A stretch of DNA of 64,000 nucleotides from Urechis unicinctus (taxonomy: Eukaryota > Annelida > Polychaeta > Xenopneusta > Urechidae): contig CM067343.1 of assembly GCA_034190875.2 (NCBI GenBank), positions 16,274,143-16,338,142 of the forward strand, read 5' to 3'. Made by a program: the position numbers and the translations under genes. Below are positions 43,293-55,362 of this stretch, one piece after another; positions within the stretch are counted from its first letter, which is position 1, and each line of letters begins with the position of its first letter. The notes under the pieces were generated by a model, which saw only the letters and a program-made list of their open reading frames with translations, was not told where the DNA came from and did not search any database.

Positions 43293-44110
43293 TTAGCCGA
43301 TGTCGGAGCTCAGCGCGTTGAGTCCGCTTATCAATACTGCACATAGGTTTTTTGTTTCATAATTGTCCTCTGAATCTACAGATAATGAGGCAAGCTTATC
43401 CTGATCACGAGGGATGTCAGATAACTTGCCTGCAGCAATGGCGGAAATAGTACATATGGATTCATACACGATTTCGTCTTCCGATTCACCTGACTGAGAG
43501 ATAAGCGATGGGATAATGAATAGCGCGTCGTGAAACTTAACCTGAAGTTTTGCTGCTAACCACGTTGACGGCTTGCTAATCACTTCAGGATGATGAATCG
43601 CTGATAACAAGTCGGGCTTGTCGGGTCGCAATTGAGGGGAGTGCGACGTAATCTGTGGAGTTGTCGTAAGGGGAAGCGGAGATTTAAGGTTGTTAGTAGC
43701 AGGGGTGACCGTGTCAAGATCGGGAAAACGATCGATGACGTCATCAGTATCGGTACGGGTGATGTCATAGAGACGTCGACATTAATGCGTATGGTACAAT
43801 GTTGTCCTTCCCTTTAACATGACTCACTTCAAATTGAAATTGCTGTATGAATGTGACCCATCTTGCTAGTCTACCCTGAATTTTGATGAAAGCACGCGTC
43901 ACGGCCCTTTTTGTTCAAGCTCCATTTAGACTATTTGATATCCGAATGTCTTCTTGTTGAAAACCCCATCACTAGACGTTTACGATAAATACATCATTGG
44001 CTATCAGCTTTGCTTGATTGTGTTTTTCGTCAAGTCTCGATAACTGCCATCAGCGTCAGCATTTCGCGCGACCTGGGCAACACGTTGCGCTTTGCTCGTC
44101 AACCCTTTTG
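43293..44110 (-). pseudogene. Ty3/gypsy pol remnant, RNase H end, in duplication copy 1
   Basis: Reading leftward: SREMLTLMAVIE (about 44080-44040), like the E-R-E-(M/C)-LAL motif of Ty3/gypsy RNase H; then, after stops, TRAFIKIQGRLARWVTFIQQ and FEVSHVKGKDNIVPYAL, matching the family's R.ARW...+Q.F.FE+.H.KGK.N.VADALSR close of RNase H. The next bases carry a 1-base insertion that breaks the DALSRR end. The downstream Pro/Thr/Ser-rich spacer remains open to a stop at 43293, about 110 bases beyond the edge of the duplicated unit. No integrase or LTR was recognised. It is dead, with several stops and frameshifts. Confidence 0.8.
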
Positions 44111-44395
44111 AAACGTCATAGAGATCTATTACTTAGTTTGAAAAAAAATCAGCGGTCGTGGGTGAGGGCATTAAAAAGCGATCATTTAAAAAAACCTATT
44201 CATTTTTGAAGCATCATAGACTAAAATCGATGCAAACTGTGCCAGGTTCAATTGACCTGACGATAACATGCATATACGGGGACATATAACATTTGTCTAC
44301 TTTATATAGACCATTAAGCATGAGTTGCATGTTCCCGGTTCCTTGCTAGTCTGTAGGTAGCGTAACTCCCTCAGCAGCTCAACAAAACGTGTGCA

Positions 44396-44585
44396 ATGTT
44401 CTCAATATGCACCGACGGTCGGCGCTTTTCCACAGCAGCTCTCAATTTTCCACCGGCATCAAACGCGACCATTGTCATTTCACATCTAGCTAACCGCGCA
44501 TATCGATCGCGAATCTTGGTGAACGAATTAGCGTACGACACATTTTACTCGTACTCGCAATCTGAAGACGTGTCTCTGTAAACTG
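44396..44585 (-). pseudogene. Coding-like minus-strand fragment upstream of the RNase H remnant
   Basis: The minus frame reads SFTKIRDRYARLARCEM then AFDAGGKLRAAVEKRRPS without a stop, and the paralogous stretch 53160-53350 keeps the same frame with a few substitutions (RDR to GDR, MTMV to MKMV). It is rich in Arg, Ala and Lys. It may belong to the same retroelement, but no family motif is recognised. Confidence 0.3.
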
Positions 44586-44871
44586 TATGGGTCAACGCTT
44601 ACGGGTTACACTGCCCTCACGAGCGCTACAAAAACTTTTTTGAGGTAATTCCAGCGGTATCTCTGGTTCGGTAAACTACGTCAACGCTAGCGAGTGTAGT
44701 AGAAAAATGGAAACACTCGCAGGCAGATTATCTAAAATGAACAGTCGTTATTCAATGAAATTCAACCATCGTAACTAGCCCAACAGACCAACAGTCGATC
44801 GAGTACCACAGGAGCGCGAAAGATCTAATCGTAACATTCATCGTTGTATCCCTAACAGAACCACCCGGCGG

Positions 44872-45177
44872 TTAACCATGAGGGAGTGGGCTATTATGAT
44901 TAATAACTGTATGAAATAAATCACAAATATCGGTGCCCCTTTCATACGTGATTGTTGAAGTGTCTATAAACTCGGTTGGGGTGGGATCCAAGCCTTTAAA
45001 ATAAGGCCCATTTAAGCAGCTGTATATGATGCTGGAAGTTGTTGAGGGTGCACTGGATGCAGTTGGTGTTGAACTGACTTTAGTGAGGTAGATTCTACAT
45101 TCAACTTTTGGGCGCAGCACTATATTGGTTGTAACAAAAAAATGACTGGTGTAGTCTTTACTTTTCCGACTGATCAT
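44872..45177 (-). pseudogene. Ser/Thr/Pro-rich ORF fragment, unknown
   Basis: A 101-codon minus-strand frame with STPTASSAPSTTSSII, NGPYFKGLD and TYERGTDICDLFHTVI. In copy 2 (53643-53845) the same frame is open, with PTPT changed to HTAT and a 4-base deletion upstream that breaks the N-terminal part. It lies in line with the other minus-strand remnants and may be part of one ancient retroelement. No domain is recognised. Confidence 0.3.
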
Positions 45178-45179
45178 AC

Positions 45180-48100
45180 TGCTTCAATTAACGTTACGCA
45201 TGATATTTAGCGTCTGGCTTAGTTACTATTCGGTGACACACGTGGTGCACCCGGGAGTGAGGCGATTGCCATAGCGACACTGTCGTCTCGCAAGAAAAGC
45301 CGTATCTTCACTATCAGCTGTTATGAGTTTAAAAGCATATGTATGGATGAGTGGATAGTGTGATGGCAGCTATATGGTGGCAATGACTGGCGCACATCTG
45401 GTAACTAGTGTAAGTGTTCATGGGTTTGGTAGGAACGAGGCAGGCCCCGTAGGGCCCGGCGATGGTATGGGGTAGTGTGGTAGCTGGGGACTTTCTATTA
45501 GGTAGGCTGGTTGCATTAGGTTACGTACAGTATGAACTCTTTGAGACGCATAATCAGCCCCCCTACCTCCCTCTACAAATCCCGTTATCCTACCTGAGGC
45601 TTATTGTGTGTTCAGTCCCTTGATTTCTACATGCAGTGCAGTAGCACAACCATGCGATGGCAAGAACATTCACACCGGCATAAGCCAAAACCGTGAACTT
45701 GAGCAGCAGCCAGAAGTCATACAACCTAAACTCTAATTAATGGCAAGCTGCTTGATTAGCGTCCCTTTACGACTGAAACTTCCACAAGAGGAAGTGAAAG
45801 TTGCTTTAATGTCGCGCTCACACAGCCCAGTTGCAATACTGCAATGCTGCAGCAGAACTAATCTATAAACATACGCGATTAAAAGTTTTGTCATATTGGT
45901 TTATTGGGGTTGTCGTTATGCGGCTGTACCTGTAGTTGAATGATCTATGTATTTTTAATTGCAAATGTTCATTGCTGGTTTTCTTCATGTATTGTTTCAC
46001 ACATAATGTCACACCACTTTGTATCCATCATGTTTTTTTAACAGTTAAGCCCTGGGATGCAGCCACTATTATTTATTTATGTACGCTTACAGAGTTTATC
46101 AATGCGTTTATACATTTTGAGCTCTCGATATCCCCACTAGTGCTGTATAACGTAGAGTGAAAATATGCGACCAACATTGGTATATGTTTCACTACTAGGG
46201 ATTACTGGTACTAACCTGGTTTACTGGTACTTAGCGAGTTAACATTTAACCATGGAACATTGAATTAGGCAACACATCCATCAAAGACACAATTTAATTC
46301 CATTCGACACCGATTGTCACTTCGGTTAGCTCTTTTAAACTGAACCAGTTCCGATTAATCATAATAGCAAGACCTTTGATCGTACGAAACGACAACTTAA
46401 AGGTCTCGTTCTAAATGATTTGTTGAATGCATTTCAGTATGGATTCATTTGATACAATATAAAGTCTTATGTTGCAGTAAGCATATATTTCATAGGGTTC
46501 TTTTTAAATGGGCCCATTGAGTCCCAAAGGTGATAATATACCATATCTGAACGTCATGACGGAATACTTCAATAACGGTGTAGAAGATTAACTATTAATG
46601 TCCAATTGCCATCAATTTATGGACTCTCCCACGGCTATATAGGCAGGCATGAGTTGCTATCCATCGCAGAGCATTCTCATAATTTATACTACATCTAAAT
46701 AATTGATCTGGGAACATATATGTTTTAAGTGCATTAATATGATATAAACATGACCCTTTAACCATAATATTGTATGCTCAAAACTTAAAATAGAGTGTAT
46801 CCATGAGCAGGGCATGTTCATGTAGTATACCTAAGCTGTCTGCATTCCATCTAAGGTGCACGGAAACACTTCCTAATGAACAACCTCTTTGTTATTCTTG
46901 GCAGGAATTGGTTTTTTCCTGCTATAGTTTTGTGCTCTCTAATTAACCTTCACGATTGCTAAGTGACTCTGGGACCTAAATACTCTAAGCTCATGGGTTC
47001 ATAACATATTATCACCACATACGCGCAACGCAGTTAAACCTTCATTACATATGTTATTTAATAGAACAGAGCAACATTGTGTAGGCAGACACTAAGAGAA
47101 TCACATCCAACCTGCAGTTCTCTAATGATGAAAAATACATCTGCAAATTCAAAAATTCCAGAGCAACATTACACGAATGCAATGTTAAGCAAAGTATGCG
47201 ATGTAGCAATGTACATATACACGAAGCTTCGTAACTGTTGAAAGTATCATTGACCAAATATCACGCTTACTCATAGACACTTGCTGAGACTCAAATTCCA
47301 TAATCATTACACTAATCAATTATAACCAGAACGCGTTGGATAATCCCAATTTGTTGCACTTTCCGTCTTGAATTCGTGGGGCAGATGGCAGATATCCACT
47401 TAACACGTTATCTAGCACTGCCACATTTGTTTGTGTGCTCTCTATCATAATGGTTGGTAACGTCATACACCACTGGCGTCAGAAGCGAGTTATTTGCACG
47501 TCATGCAACCTACCCATCAGTCTACAATAGATATATCACGGATCCCTACTAAAGCCTACATTTTTTAATCCATTGGTGTTGTAAATAGAACACAAATATA
47601 AGCTTATAAATACCGACGCTCAATTACAATATCTATCTGGTCTTGACCTCCACAACCGCATGAATTAAAGTAAGCTCTCTATCCCAACAATAGGTTTGGT
47701 CATACACCACTTCCATTAGCCGCGCGTTATTGGTACGTTATGCAACCTACCCATCAGTCTACAATCGCCTTATCAAGGAGCACCAATAAAGCCTTTTAAC
47801 AAGAGGCACGTACTAGGCTGCGTAATCGCTCTTCTTTAGGAGTTAGTATGTTGACATTAATCATCACCCACCTATTTCTCTCCCTGATAATGCATTAACT
47901 TAAAATGCCGGATGTTCTTACTGAATGAATTGCCGAACTTTGCAAACTGTTTTTCTGCTTGGCAATTGTGATTGTAATGGGTAATCATCCCAATGGTTTG
48001 GAGAAACAAAAGCCATTGTTTAGATTCCATGGGCTAAATTCTCACAAGCAACGAAAATTATGCTTCCGTCATTTTGTTAGCAATAATTGTGCTTTGACCT

Positions 48101-51100
48101 GTAACAAAGTCACCCGCCATTGCCCCTGCAATGCAAATATCATATTTTGACGCTTCTTCGTGCAAATCGACAGCGATTGACGTTTCCATTAAACTCAGTA
48201 ACTAACACGTCGGCTAGGCCTAGTAATCTGCCATGTCCATACTTTGCTATTTGTGTACTATACGATCCAACAAAATACACCGAACTGGGGGAGTTAAATT
48301 GGCTCTTCCGTCACCACTTGGCTGTAGAAGTCATCTAGCATAAGATCCATCTGCAAACTCTATGCACACTCCGACGAATAGTTCAATCACATGGTGGACA
48401 AAGTTATTCAACTGCTATTCATTCCAAACAACGTTGTGGTACTTCTCAAATTATCGGTATGGGACTCAACTCGTCTATTTGCAACGGCAAATGATGTAAT
48501 TATACATTCACTATCTATTTATCGGCATGTCTGCTCCAAATATTATGCTCTGCTGTCACGATTATCATTGATCATATTTTGCAATATTTCTACATAAGTT
48601 TTGCTTCACTATCTCAGGCATGGACGCATTATCAGTAAATAAATGTCAAGTAGCTATACAATCAGTTAGCTGTGTACTCAAACATAGCCTCTAGAAGAGG
48701 TCCCTAGTGTTGATTACAGTACCATGCCGCTTTGTGCCATACTCAACTAGGTTGGATTACTATGTTATGTTATATAAATATTATTTATAATTGGAATTAA
48801 ATATTACCAATTGATTGATCGAGGTCACTTACGAGATATGGTTTATCTGTCTCTTTAGCATTCGCTTAGTTTATGTTTCGCTTGAATGATAAATACCGAA
48901 TGTGCTTTAAAGTTGTTGTCAACATATTGCGAAACATATGACAGAATAAAGTTTTAACTTGGTATGCTAATATATCATAAGCATGCATGTACATGAGCAC
49001 AGACAGAGATGAATGCCGCATTAAATATCATGATGACACATGGACAACCATAAAGCTTACGATAATGGTCAAATTGCTAACTTATCGGTTGAGCTGCATC
49101 AATATTGCTACCGGATTCGACACTATACCTCTCCACGCAAACACAACATTTTAGTGTCGTTTATGAGAGGGGCTTTAGTGACAATGGAAGATTCGAATAT
49201 CACATTGCTACATGCTATATGTCGAAGCATAATTCATTATGGCGTCTTAGGTTGTTTCTACCTTCGACAGCCACTGATGATTGGTGCTAAATTGAACCAA
49301 TCAGGTTATATAAGACTGCAAATGTTTTCGATTACTTGGAGATATCAATAACGTTGAGTCGATTGCATATCGAACGTTTTTTATTGGGGGTAAGTAGTGT
49401 GATAAAATCTAGGTTCTGCGATCTATGTGACAATCTCAACATATTCAAACAGACAATTTGATAAAATGTATAAAAACACAACGACTAAAAACGAATATGG
49501 CCTTGCAAAGAAGTATACTTTGATAAACATGGTGGATTACTTAACAGAACATTCATTAAGGAGTAAATCACAACTGTGAATAAACGTGGCTGACACACCA
49601 CTAGTTACGACAACAGATGTTGGTAGTAAGAAAGATTTTCTTGTGCCACATATAGTCCATTTAATAATTTTATCATATGTTTCTTAAAACCACATCACGA
49701 TATCATAAGATGCATTAGTCTTAGCAGTTAGCAGTATATCTTTACAAGGCTTATCAAACAGCAGGAGAGAAGGGGCATTTTACTGGCTCACATTGCCTGT
49801 ATATTCTGCCATGAATTATTGGCCGCATGGTAGTTCAACAAGTGCACTTGCATCAGCCAAACAGCACAAACACATTGCATGATTCAGGATTGACGGGATT
49901 GGCATTGGCGAGAAGCGGATGTCCCGCTGGTGTGTATATGGGAGGTACATTAAAAACTAAGGGTGTTCTCGGTTTATTGGTCTGTTAAACACTATTTTAC
50001 TTGGGTGTTCTACACGTGATTTCAAAATAGCGAAAGGCAATCTGGCAAAGACACAATGTTTAAGACACATCAAATATGTAGAGCCATTTAACAATGCTTT
50101 ACGATGTATAACGTATCACATTGCCACACAATTATTAAAAGCTAATAGCATAATAGCATTAAGCTGAATGCGATTATCGATTAATGGGATAGGTTCAAAG
50201 AAAGGGCCTCACAAATTCATATTAGTCACTCTCGCGTTCTCTTTTGTTGTCCAACAGGGTCTTCCTAATAGGCCATTTGTATTTATGACACCCTGTTATG
50301 CTGCATACGTGAAGATATATCTAGTTTGTTAGTGTTGAGCTGGTTGCTTTCAGGGGCGAGTTGAAACCCATTGTTCTCTATAGCAGCGAGCAATATAGTG
50401 ATGTATTATAATAGGCAGAGTGGACATGTTTTTGTTGACTGATTAACAGGTGTCAGAGATCATTTCCATGCGAAAGAATGAATTTCCCTTTCTTTATTGT
50501 GTTCGCATACTTAAAGCAGTTATTAAAATCGTTCTGCCTATGGTTTCGCAGCCAATTGCTTGTACCAACGTGTCTTCAGGGGCAACCGCCATTACTCGTT
50601 CATATTTCGTCGAAGTGCTAGAAAGGATACTAGTCGGTTGTTTTAAGTCCCATAATGTATGTATAGCTTTGAAGCCTTGTTAATGATAACTATACAATAG
50701 AAGCTGGTGTATTGGGAAACCCAACCATCAGACTGTTAATTTGATCCAAACGTGATGATGAACTTGAAGGGCGGTTTTATTTCTTAAAAGCGACGAAGAA
50801 GATCCTCTGATGACTACGTTCTCCATGGCGTTTACAAGGCACCATATTAATTCAACGAATTAGTTATTAGGTTATGGGAAGTGGGGCAAGATGAAGCGGT
50901 AAAAGACAATCAAAGGGTAGTTTAAGAGGGAGAATAATGCGTCATTAATTGTATACATATATTACTTTGTTTTTCATACTCTTTGGGAATAATATCGGTA
51001 AGAAGCATGCTTGAATGATTTGTACATGATCCGGATAAACAGGATCAGGAGCAATGTAATCCAAGAATAAGGGCCATCAGAAACGTATGATCCTTGTTAA

Positions 51101-52160
51101 TTAAGGTCGCATACTTAGCATGAACTACCATTAATCACCTATCCGCAAAATAGTCATGCCTCCATTATTCGTTAATTTTGCATCAGAGTGCTGAAAAAGA
51201 TAACTCGTCTGCTATTTTATCTCCTTAGGTTACTTAAATCTCGTGAGAGCATAAAGATCTTGTTAACGTAACGAGTTAATGGGTTCCTGGGCGATGCGCT
51301 GACATTAATTTTTGGTACTAAGCTTTACTTAGCACCACTTATTGGTCGCCGTCTTATCGATTAAACTTCCGAGTTAAATGCAACATCCTTCGGTCTTGTC
51401 ACGAAGTACAAATTTTTACTTGTAGCACTAGAAATGAGCGTCACAATATCCATGGAAAATTCATACTGAGTTATGTAAGTCCAAACTTTTCATGATGGAT
51501 ATAAGAAGTTATAAGAAGTAAGAAATTAGCATCTACAACTAATCCAATGGACCAGCCTTGATGAATTAATAAGTAGGGACGCAATACCGTTACATCATGA
51601 TTTAAATTACAGAAATATTTGTTTTACCGGGAAGAGATAAAAATGGCAAATAGTGGAAAGCTAAGGACAATAAATATGATTAGCACAAAATATTTTCTCA
51701 TGAATGCATCTCAAATATACCTCTGCTGCTTTCATTGTAAAACGTTATACGGAGTACAAGGTTGTAGTTAGGGAAGATCGACAATCATAAGTGTTCTCGT
51801 TGGTATTGTTTTGACACAACTGGCATTCTCACCTCATTTACAGTGAATGTGTTCCAATGATATGCTCCGGGTACAAAATAAGCGAACGGATGAAAATTAA
51901 GCGTTATCGTTGCCTCATGGACCATTGTGGTCTATTCTAAGCAATCAGTGACGTGATAAATCCAAGTTTTCTTTTTCCTTTTATATTATTCATGGTTAAT
52001 TACATAAGGATAATATTGCACTAAATAAATATGTTTTTCTTATAGTATCTGGATTAATTTACCCCTATGAGCGGAGGTGCAAAATTGGAACACAATACAA
52101 TAACTCTTTACGTAAATGTCGCCAATGCAAATAGGCACATCAGGGCAACTGAATTTGTGA
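45180..52160. other. Remainder of duplication copy 1, no recognised gene
   Basis: About 7 kb in which only short frames occur. The longest frames shared with copy 2 (for example 49040-49351 with 58365-58676, 103 codons) are expected to persist at this low divergence and have no domain or start context. Confidence 0.35.
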
Positions 52161-52165
52161 ATTCG

Positions 52166-52880
52166 TGATCACGAGGGAAGTCAGATAACTTGCCCGCAGC
52201 AGTGGCGGGAATAGTACATAATGATTCATGCACGATTTCGTCTTCCGATTCACCTGACTGAGAGATAAGCGATGGGATAATGAATAGCGCGTCGTGAAAC
52301 TTAACCTGAAGTTTTGTTGCTAACCACGTTGACGGCTTGCTAATCACTTCAGGATGATGAATTGCTGATAACAAGTCGGGCTTGTCCGGTCGCAATTGAG
52401 GGGAGTGCGACGTAATCTGTGGAGTTGTCGTAAGGGGAAGCGGAGATTTAAGGGTGTTAGTAGCAGGGGTGACCGTGTCAAGATCGGGAAAACGATCGAT
52501 GACGTCATCAGTATCGGTACGGGTGATGTCATAGAGGCGTCGACTTAATGCGTCTGGTACAATGTCGTCCTTCCCTTTAAAATGACTCACTTCAAATTAA
52601 GATTGCTGTATGAATGTGACCCATCTTGCTAGTCTACCCTGAATTTTGATGAAAGCACGCGTCACGGCCCGTTTTGTTCAAGCTCCATTTAGACTATTTG
52701 ATATCCGAATGTCTTCTTGTTGAAAACCTCATCACTAGACGTTTACGATAAATACATCATTGGCTATCAGCTTTGCTTGATTGTGTTTTTCGTCAAGTCT
52801 CGATAACTGCCATCAGCGTCAGCATTTCGCGCGACCTGGGCAACACGTTGCGCCTTGCTCGTCACCAACCCTTTTGAAAC
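52166..52880 (-). pseudogene. Ty3/gypsy pol remnant, RNase H end, in duplication copy 2
   Basis: The same remnant as in copy 1 but with different damage. Here FKGKDDIVPDALSRR is intact in one frame, whereas a stop interrupts between WVTFIQQS and FEVSH. The open frame (start about 52590) runs through the Pro/Thr/Ser spacer and leaves the unit at its left border, where it ends in unrelated codons at 52108. The DALSRR motif is diagnostic for the end of Ty3/gypsy-type RNase H. Independent lesions in the two copies show decay continued after the duplication. Confidence 0.8.
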
Positions 52881-53159
52881 GTCATAGAGATCTATTACTT
52901 AGTTTGAAAAAAAATCAGCGGTCGTAGGTGAGGGCATTAAAAAGCAATCATTTAAAAAAACCTTTTCATTTTTGAAGCATCATAGACTAAAATCGATGCA
53001 CACTGCGCCAGGTTCAATTGACCTGACGATAACATGCATATACAGGGATATATAACATTTGTCTACTTCATACAGACCATTAAGCATGAGTTGCATGTTC
53101 CCGGTTCCTTGCTAGTCTGTAGGTAGCGTAACTCCCTCAGCAGCTCAACAAAACGTGCG

Positions 53160-53350
53160 CTATGTTCCCAATAAGCACCGACGGCCGGCGCTTTTCCACA
53201 GCAGCTCTCAATTTTCCACCGGCATCAAACGCGACCATTTTCATTTCACATCTAGCTAACCGCGCATATCGATCGCCAATCTTGGTGAACGAGTTAGCGT
53301 ACGACACATTTTACTCATACTCGCAATCTGAAGACGAGTCTCTGTAAACT
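53160..53350 (-). pseudogene. Copy 2 of the Arg/Ala-rich minus-strand fragment
   Basis: Paralogue of 44396-44585 with the same open minus frame (SFTKIGDRYARLARCEM). See that entry for composition. No family is assigned. Confidence 0.3.
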
Positions 53351-53642
53351 GTATGGGTCAACGCTTACGGGTTACACTGCCCTCACGAGCGCTACAAAAA
53401 CTTTTTTGAGGTAATTCCAGCAGTATCTCTGGTTCGGTAAACTACGTCAACGCTAGCGAGTGTAGTAGGAAAACGGAAACACTCGCAGGCAGATTATCTA
53501 AAATGAACAGTCGTTATTCAATGAAATTCAACCATCGTAACTAGCCCAACAGACCAACAGTCGATCGACTACCACAGGAGCGCAAAAGATCTAATCGTAA
53601 CATTTATCGTTTTATCCCTAACAGAACCACCCGGCGGTTAAC

Positions 53643-53845
53643 CATGAGGGAGTGGAAGATTATAATTCGTAACTGTATGAAATAAATCACAAATATCGGT
53701 GCCCTTTTCATACGTGATTGTTGAAGTGTCTATAAACTCGGTTGCGGTGTGATCAAAGCCTTTGAAATAAGGCCCATTTAAGCAGCTGTACATGATGCTG
53801 GAAGTTGTTGAGGGTGCACTGGATGCAGTTGGTGTTGAACTTTTA
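53643..53845 (-). pseudogene. Copy 2 of the Ser/Thr/Pro-rich fragment
   Basis: Paralogue of 44872-45177. The frame is open over STPTASSAPSTTSSIMYS to LPHG but is cut upstream by a 4-base deletion relative to copy 1. Confidence 0.3.
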
Positions 53846-54523
53846 TGAGGTAGATTCTACATTCAACTTTTGGGCGCAGCACTATGTTGGTTGTAACAAA
53901 AAAAAATATTGGTGTTGTCTTTACTTTTCCGACTGATCATACTGCTTCAATTAACGTTACGCATGATATTTAGCGTCTGGCTTAGTTACTATTCGGTGGC
54001 ACACGTGGTGCACCCGGGAGTGAGGCGATTGCCATAGCGACACTGTCGTCTCGCAAGAAAAGCCGTATCTTCACTATCAGCTGTTATGAGTCTAGAAGCA
54101 TATGTATGGATGAGTGGATAGTGTGATGGCAGCGATATGGTGGCAATGACTGGCGCACATCTGGTAACTAGTGTAAGTGTTCATGGGTTTGGTAGGAACG
54201 AGGCAAGCCCCGTAGGGCCCGGCGATGGTATGGGGTAGTGTGGTAGCTGGGGGACTTTCTATTAGGTAGGCTGGTTGCATTAGGTTAAGTACAGTATGAA
54301 CTCTTTGAGACGCATAATCAGCCCCCATACCTCCCTCTACAAATCCCTTTATCCTACCTGAGGCTTATTGTGTGTCCAGTCCCTTGATTTCTACATGCAG
54401 TGCAGTAGCACAACCATGCGATGGAAAGAACATTCACATCGGCATTAGCCAAAACCGTGAACGTGACCAGCAGCCAGAAATCATACACCCTAAACTCTAA
54501 TTAATGGCAAGCTGCTTGATTAG

Positions 54524-54685
54524 GGTCAAGAGTGCATCTCACAGCTCACTAAGCTTATTTTTCCGGAAAGGTGGTCACGGAAAAGATTGTCACCACATCG
54601 TGAACCAAAGCAGAACGTCGGGGTGTGACGAGCAATGCGTGGCCTGGTTCTTAAGTCCCGGAAGAGCGGGTGTCTTGAGAATCAA
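54524..54685. other. Segment present only in duplication copy 2 (162 bases)
   Basis: Lies between GCTTGATTAG and CGTCCCTTT, which are directly joined in copy 1 at 45759/45760. Frames on both strands are open across it (plus: GRAGVLRINVPLRLKLPQEE; minus: RKGTLILKTPALPGLKNQ), suggesting it is ancestral and deleted from copy 1. Its ends, GATTAGGGTCAAGA and TCTTGAGAATC, are imperfect inverted repeats. Confidence 0.65.
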
Positions 54686-54919
54686 CGTCCCTTTACGACT
54701 GAAACTTCCACAAGAGGAAGTGAAAGTTGCTTTAATGCCGCGCTCACACGGCCCAGTTGCAATACTGCAATGATGCAGCAGAACTAATCTATAAACATAC
54801 GCGATTAAAAGTTTTGTCATATTGGATTATTGGTGTTGTCGTTATGCGGCTGTACCTGCGTTTGAATAATCTATGTATCTTTAATTGCAAATGTTCATTG
54901 CTGGCTTTCTTCATGTATT

Positions 54920-54959
54920 TCGCTATTTAATGTGTTATTCTAACTTATTCTATTGTCTC

Positions 54960-55054
<95 letters not shown>

Positions 55055-55362
55055 GCTATATATAAATTGAGTTGGCGTCGCTTTGATTGATGTTAAGGAG
55101 ATAAGTTCACACGTAGATTGCTCCAATTATTATATGCAGTACTTCATAGACCATTTGAATACGAGAAAACGCCGTTAGCCATGTGATGTTATGCTTGTCA
55201 TTTATGTCAACCACAGTTGGTTATACCGATAGCCTATATTTCTTTGAATGCTTGCTTAGTGATAACATTGCATTCCTATTTTGTTAACAAACACCACCCT
55301 TCACGAGGGACTTGCAATACATCGATGAACGAGCATATGTCAAAAATGCAAAACAGCATTGA
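54920..55362. other. Second copy-2-specific segment (about 440 bases), includes (TA)n
   Basis: Lies between TTCATGTATT and ATTCACACATAATG, which are joined in copy 1 near 45992 with ATTG microhomology. It contains a (TA)n array at 54963-55051 and ~300 bases of ordinary sequence. A microhomology deletion in copy 1 is the simplest explanation. Confidence 0.65.
54963..55051. repeat. (TA)n microsatellite, about 45 units
   Basis: A pure TA run inside the copy-2-specific segment. It is absent from copy 1 of the duplication. Confidence 0.97.

Larger units (their letters stand above)
43402..52160 (+). repeat. Large tandem duplication, copy 1 (8.76 kb)
   Basis: Aligns end to end with 52166-61489 in direct orientation at roughly 2-4 percent divergence by eye. 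It starts at TGATCACGAGGG and ends at GGCAACTGAATTTGTGA, five bases before copy 2. It lacks two blocks present in copy 2: ~162 bases at 45759/45760 and ~440 bases near 45992. Apart from the retroelement remnants at its left end, it holds no recognised gene. Confidence 0.93.

Noticed and set aside
49040..49351. 103-codon ORF conserved in both tandem copies (with 58365-58676)
   Set aside because: At ~2-4 percent divergence most frames stay open, and substitutions change residues as freely as synonymous sites. No domain is visible.
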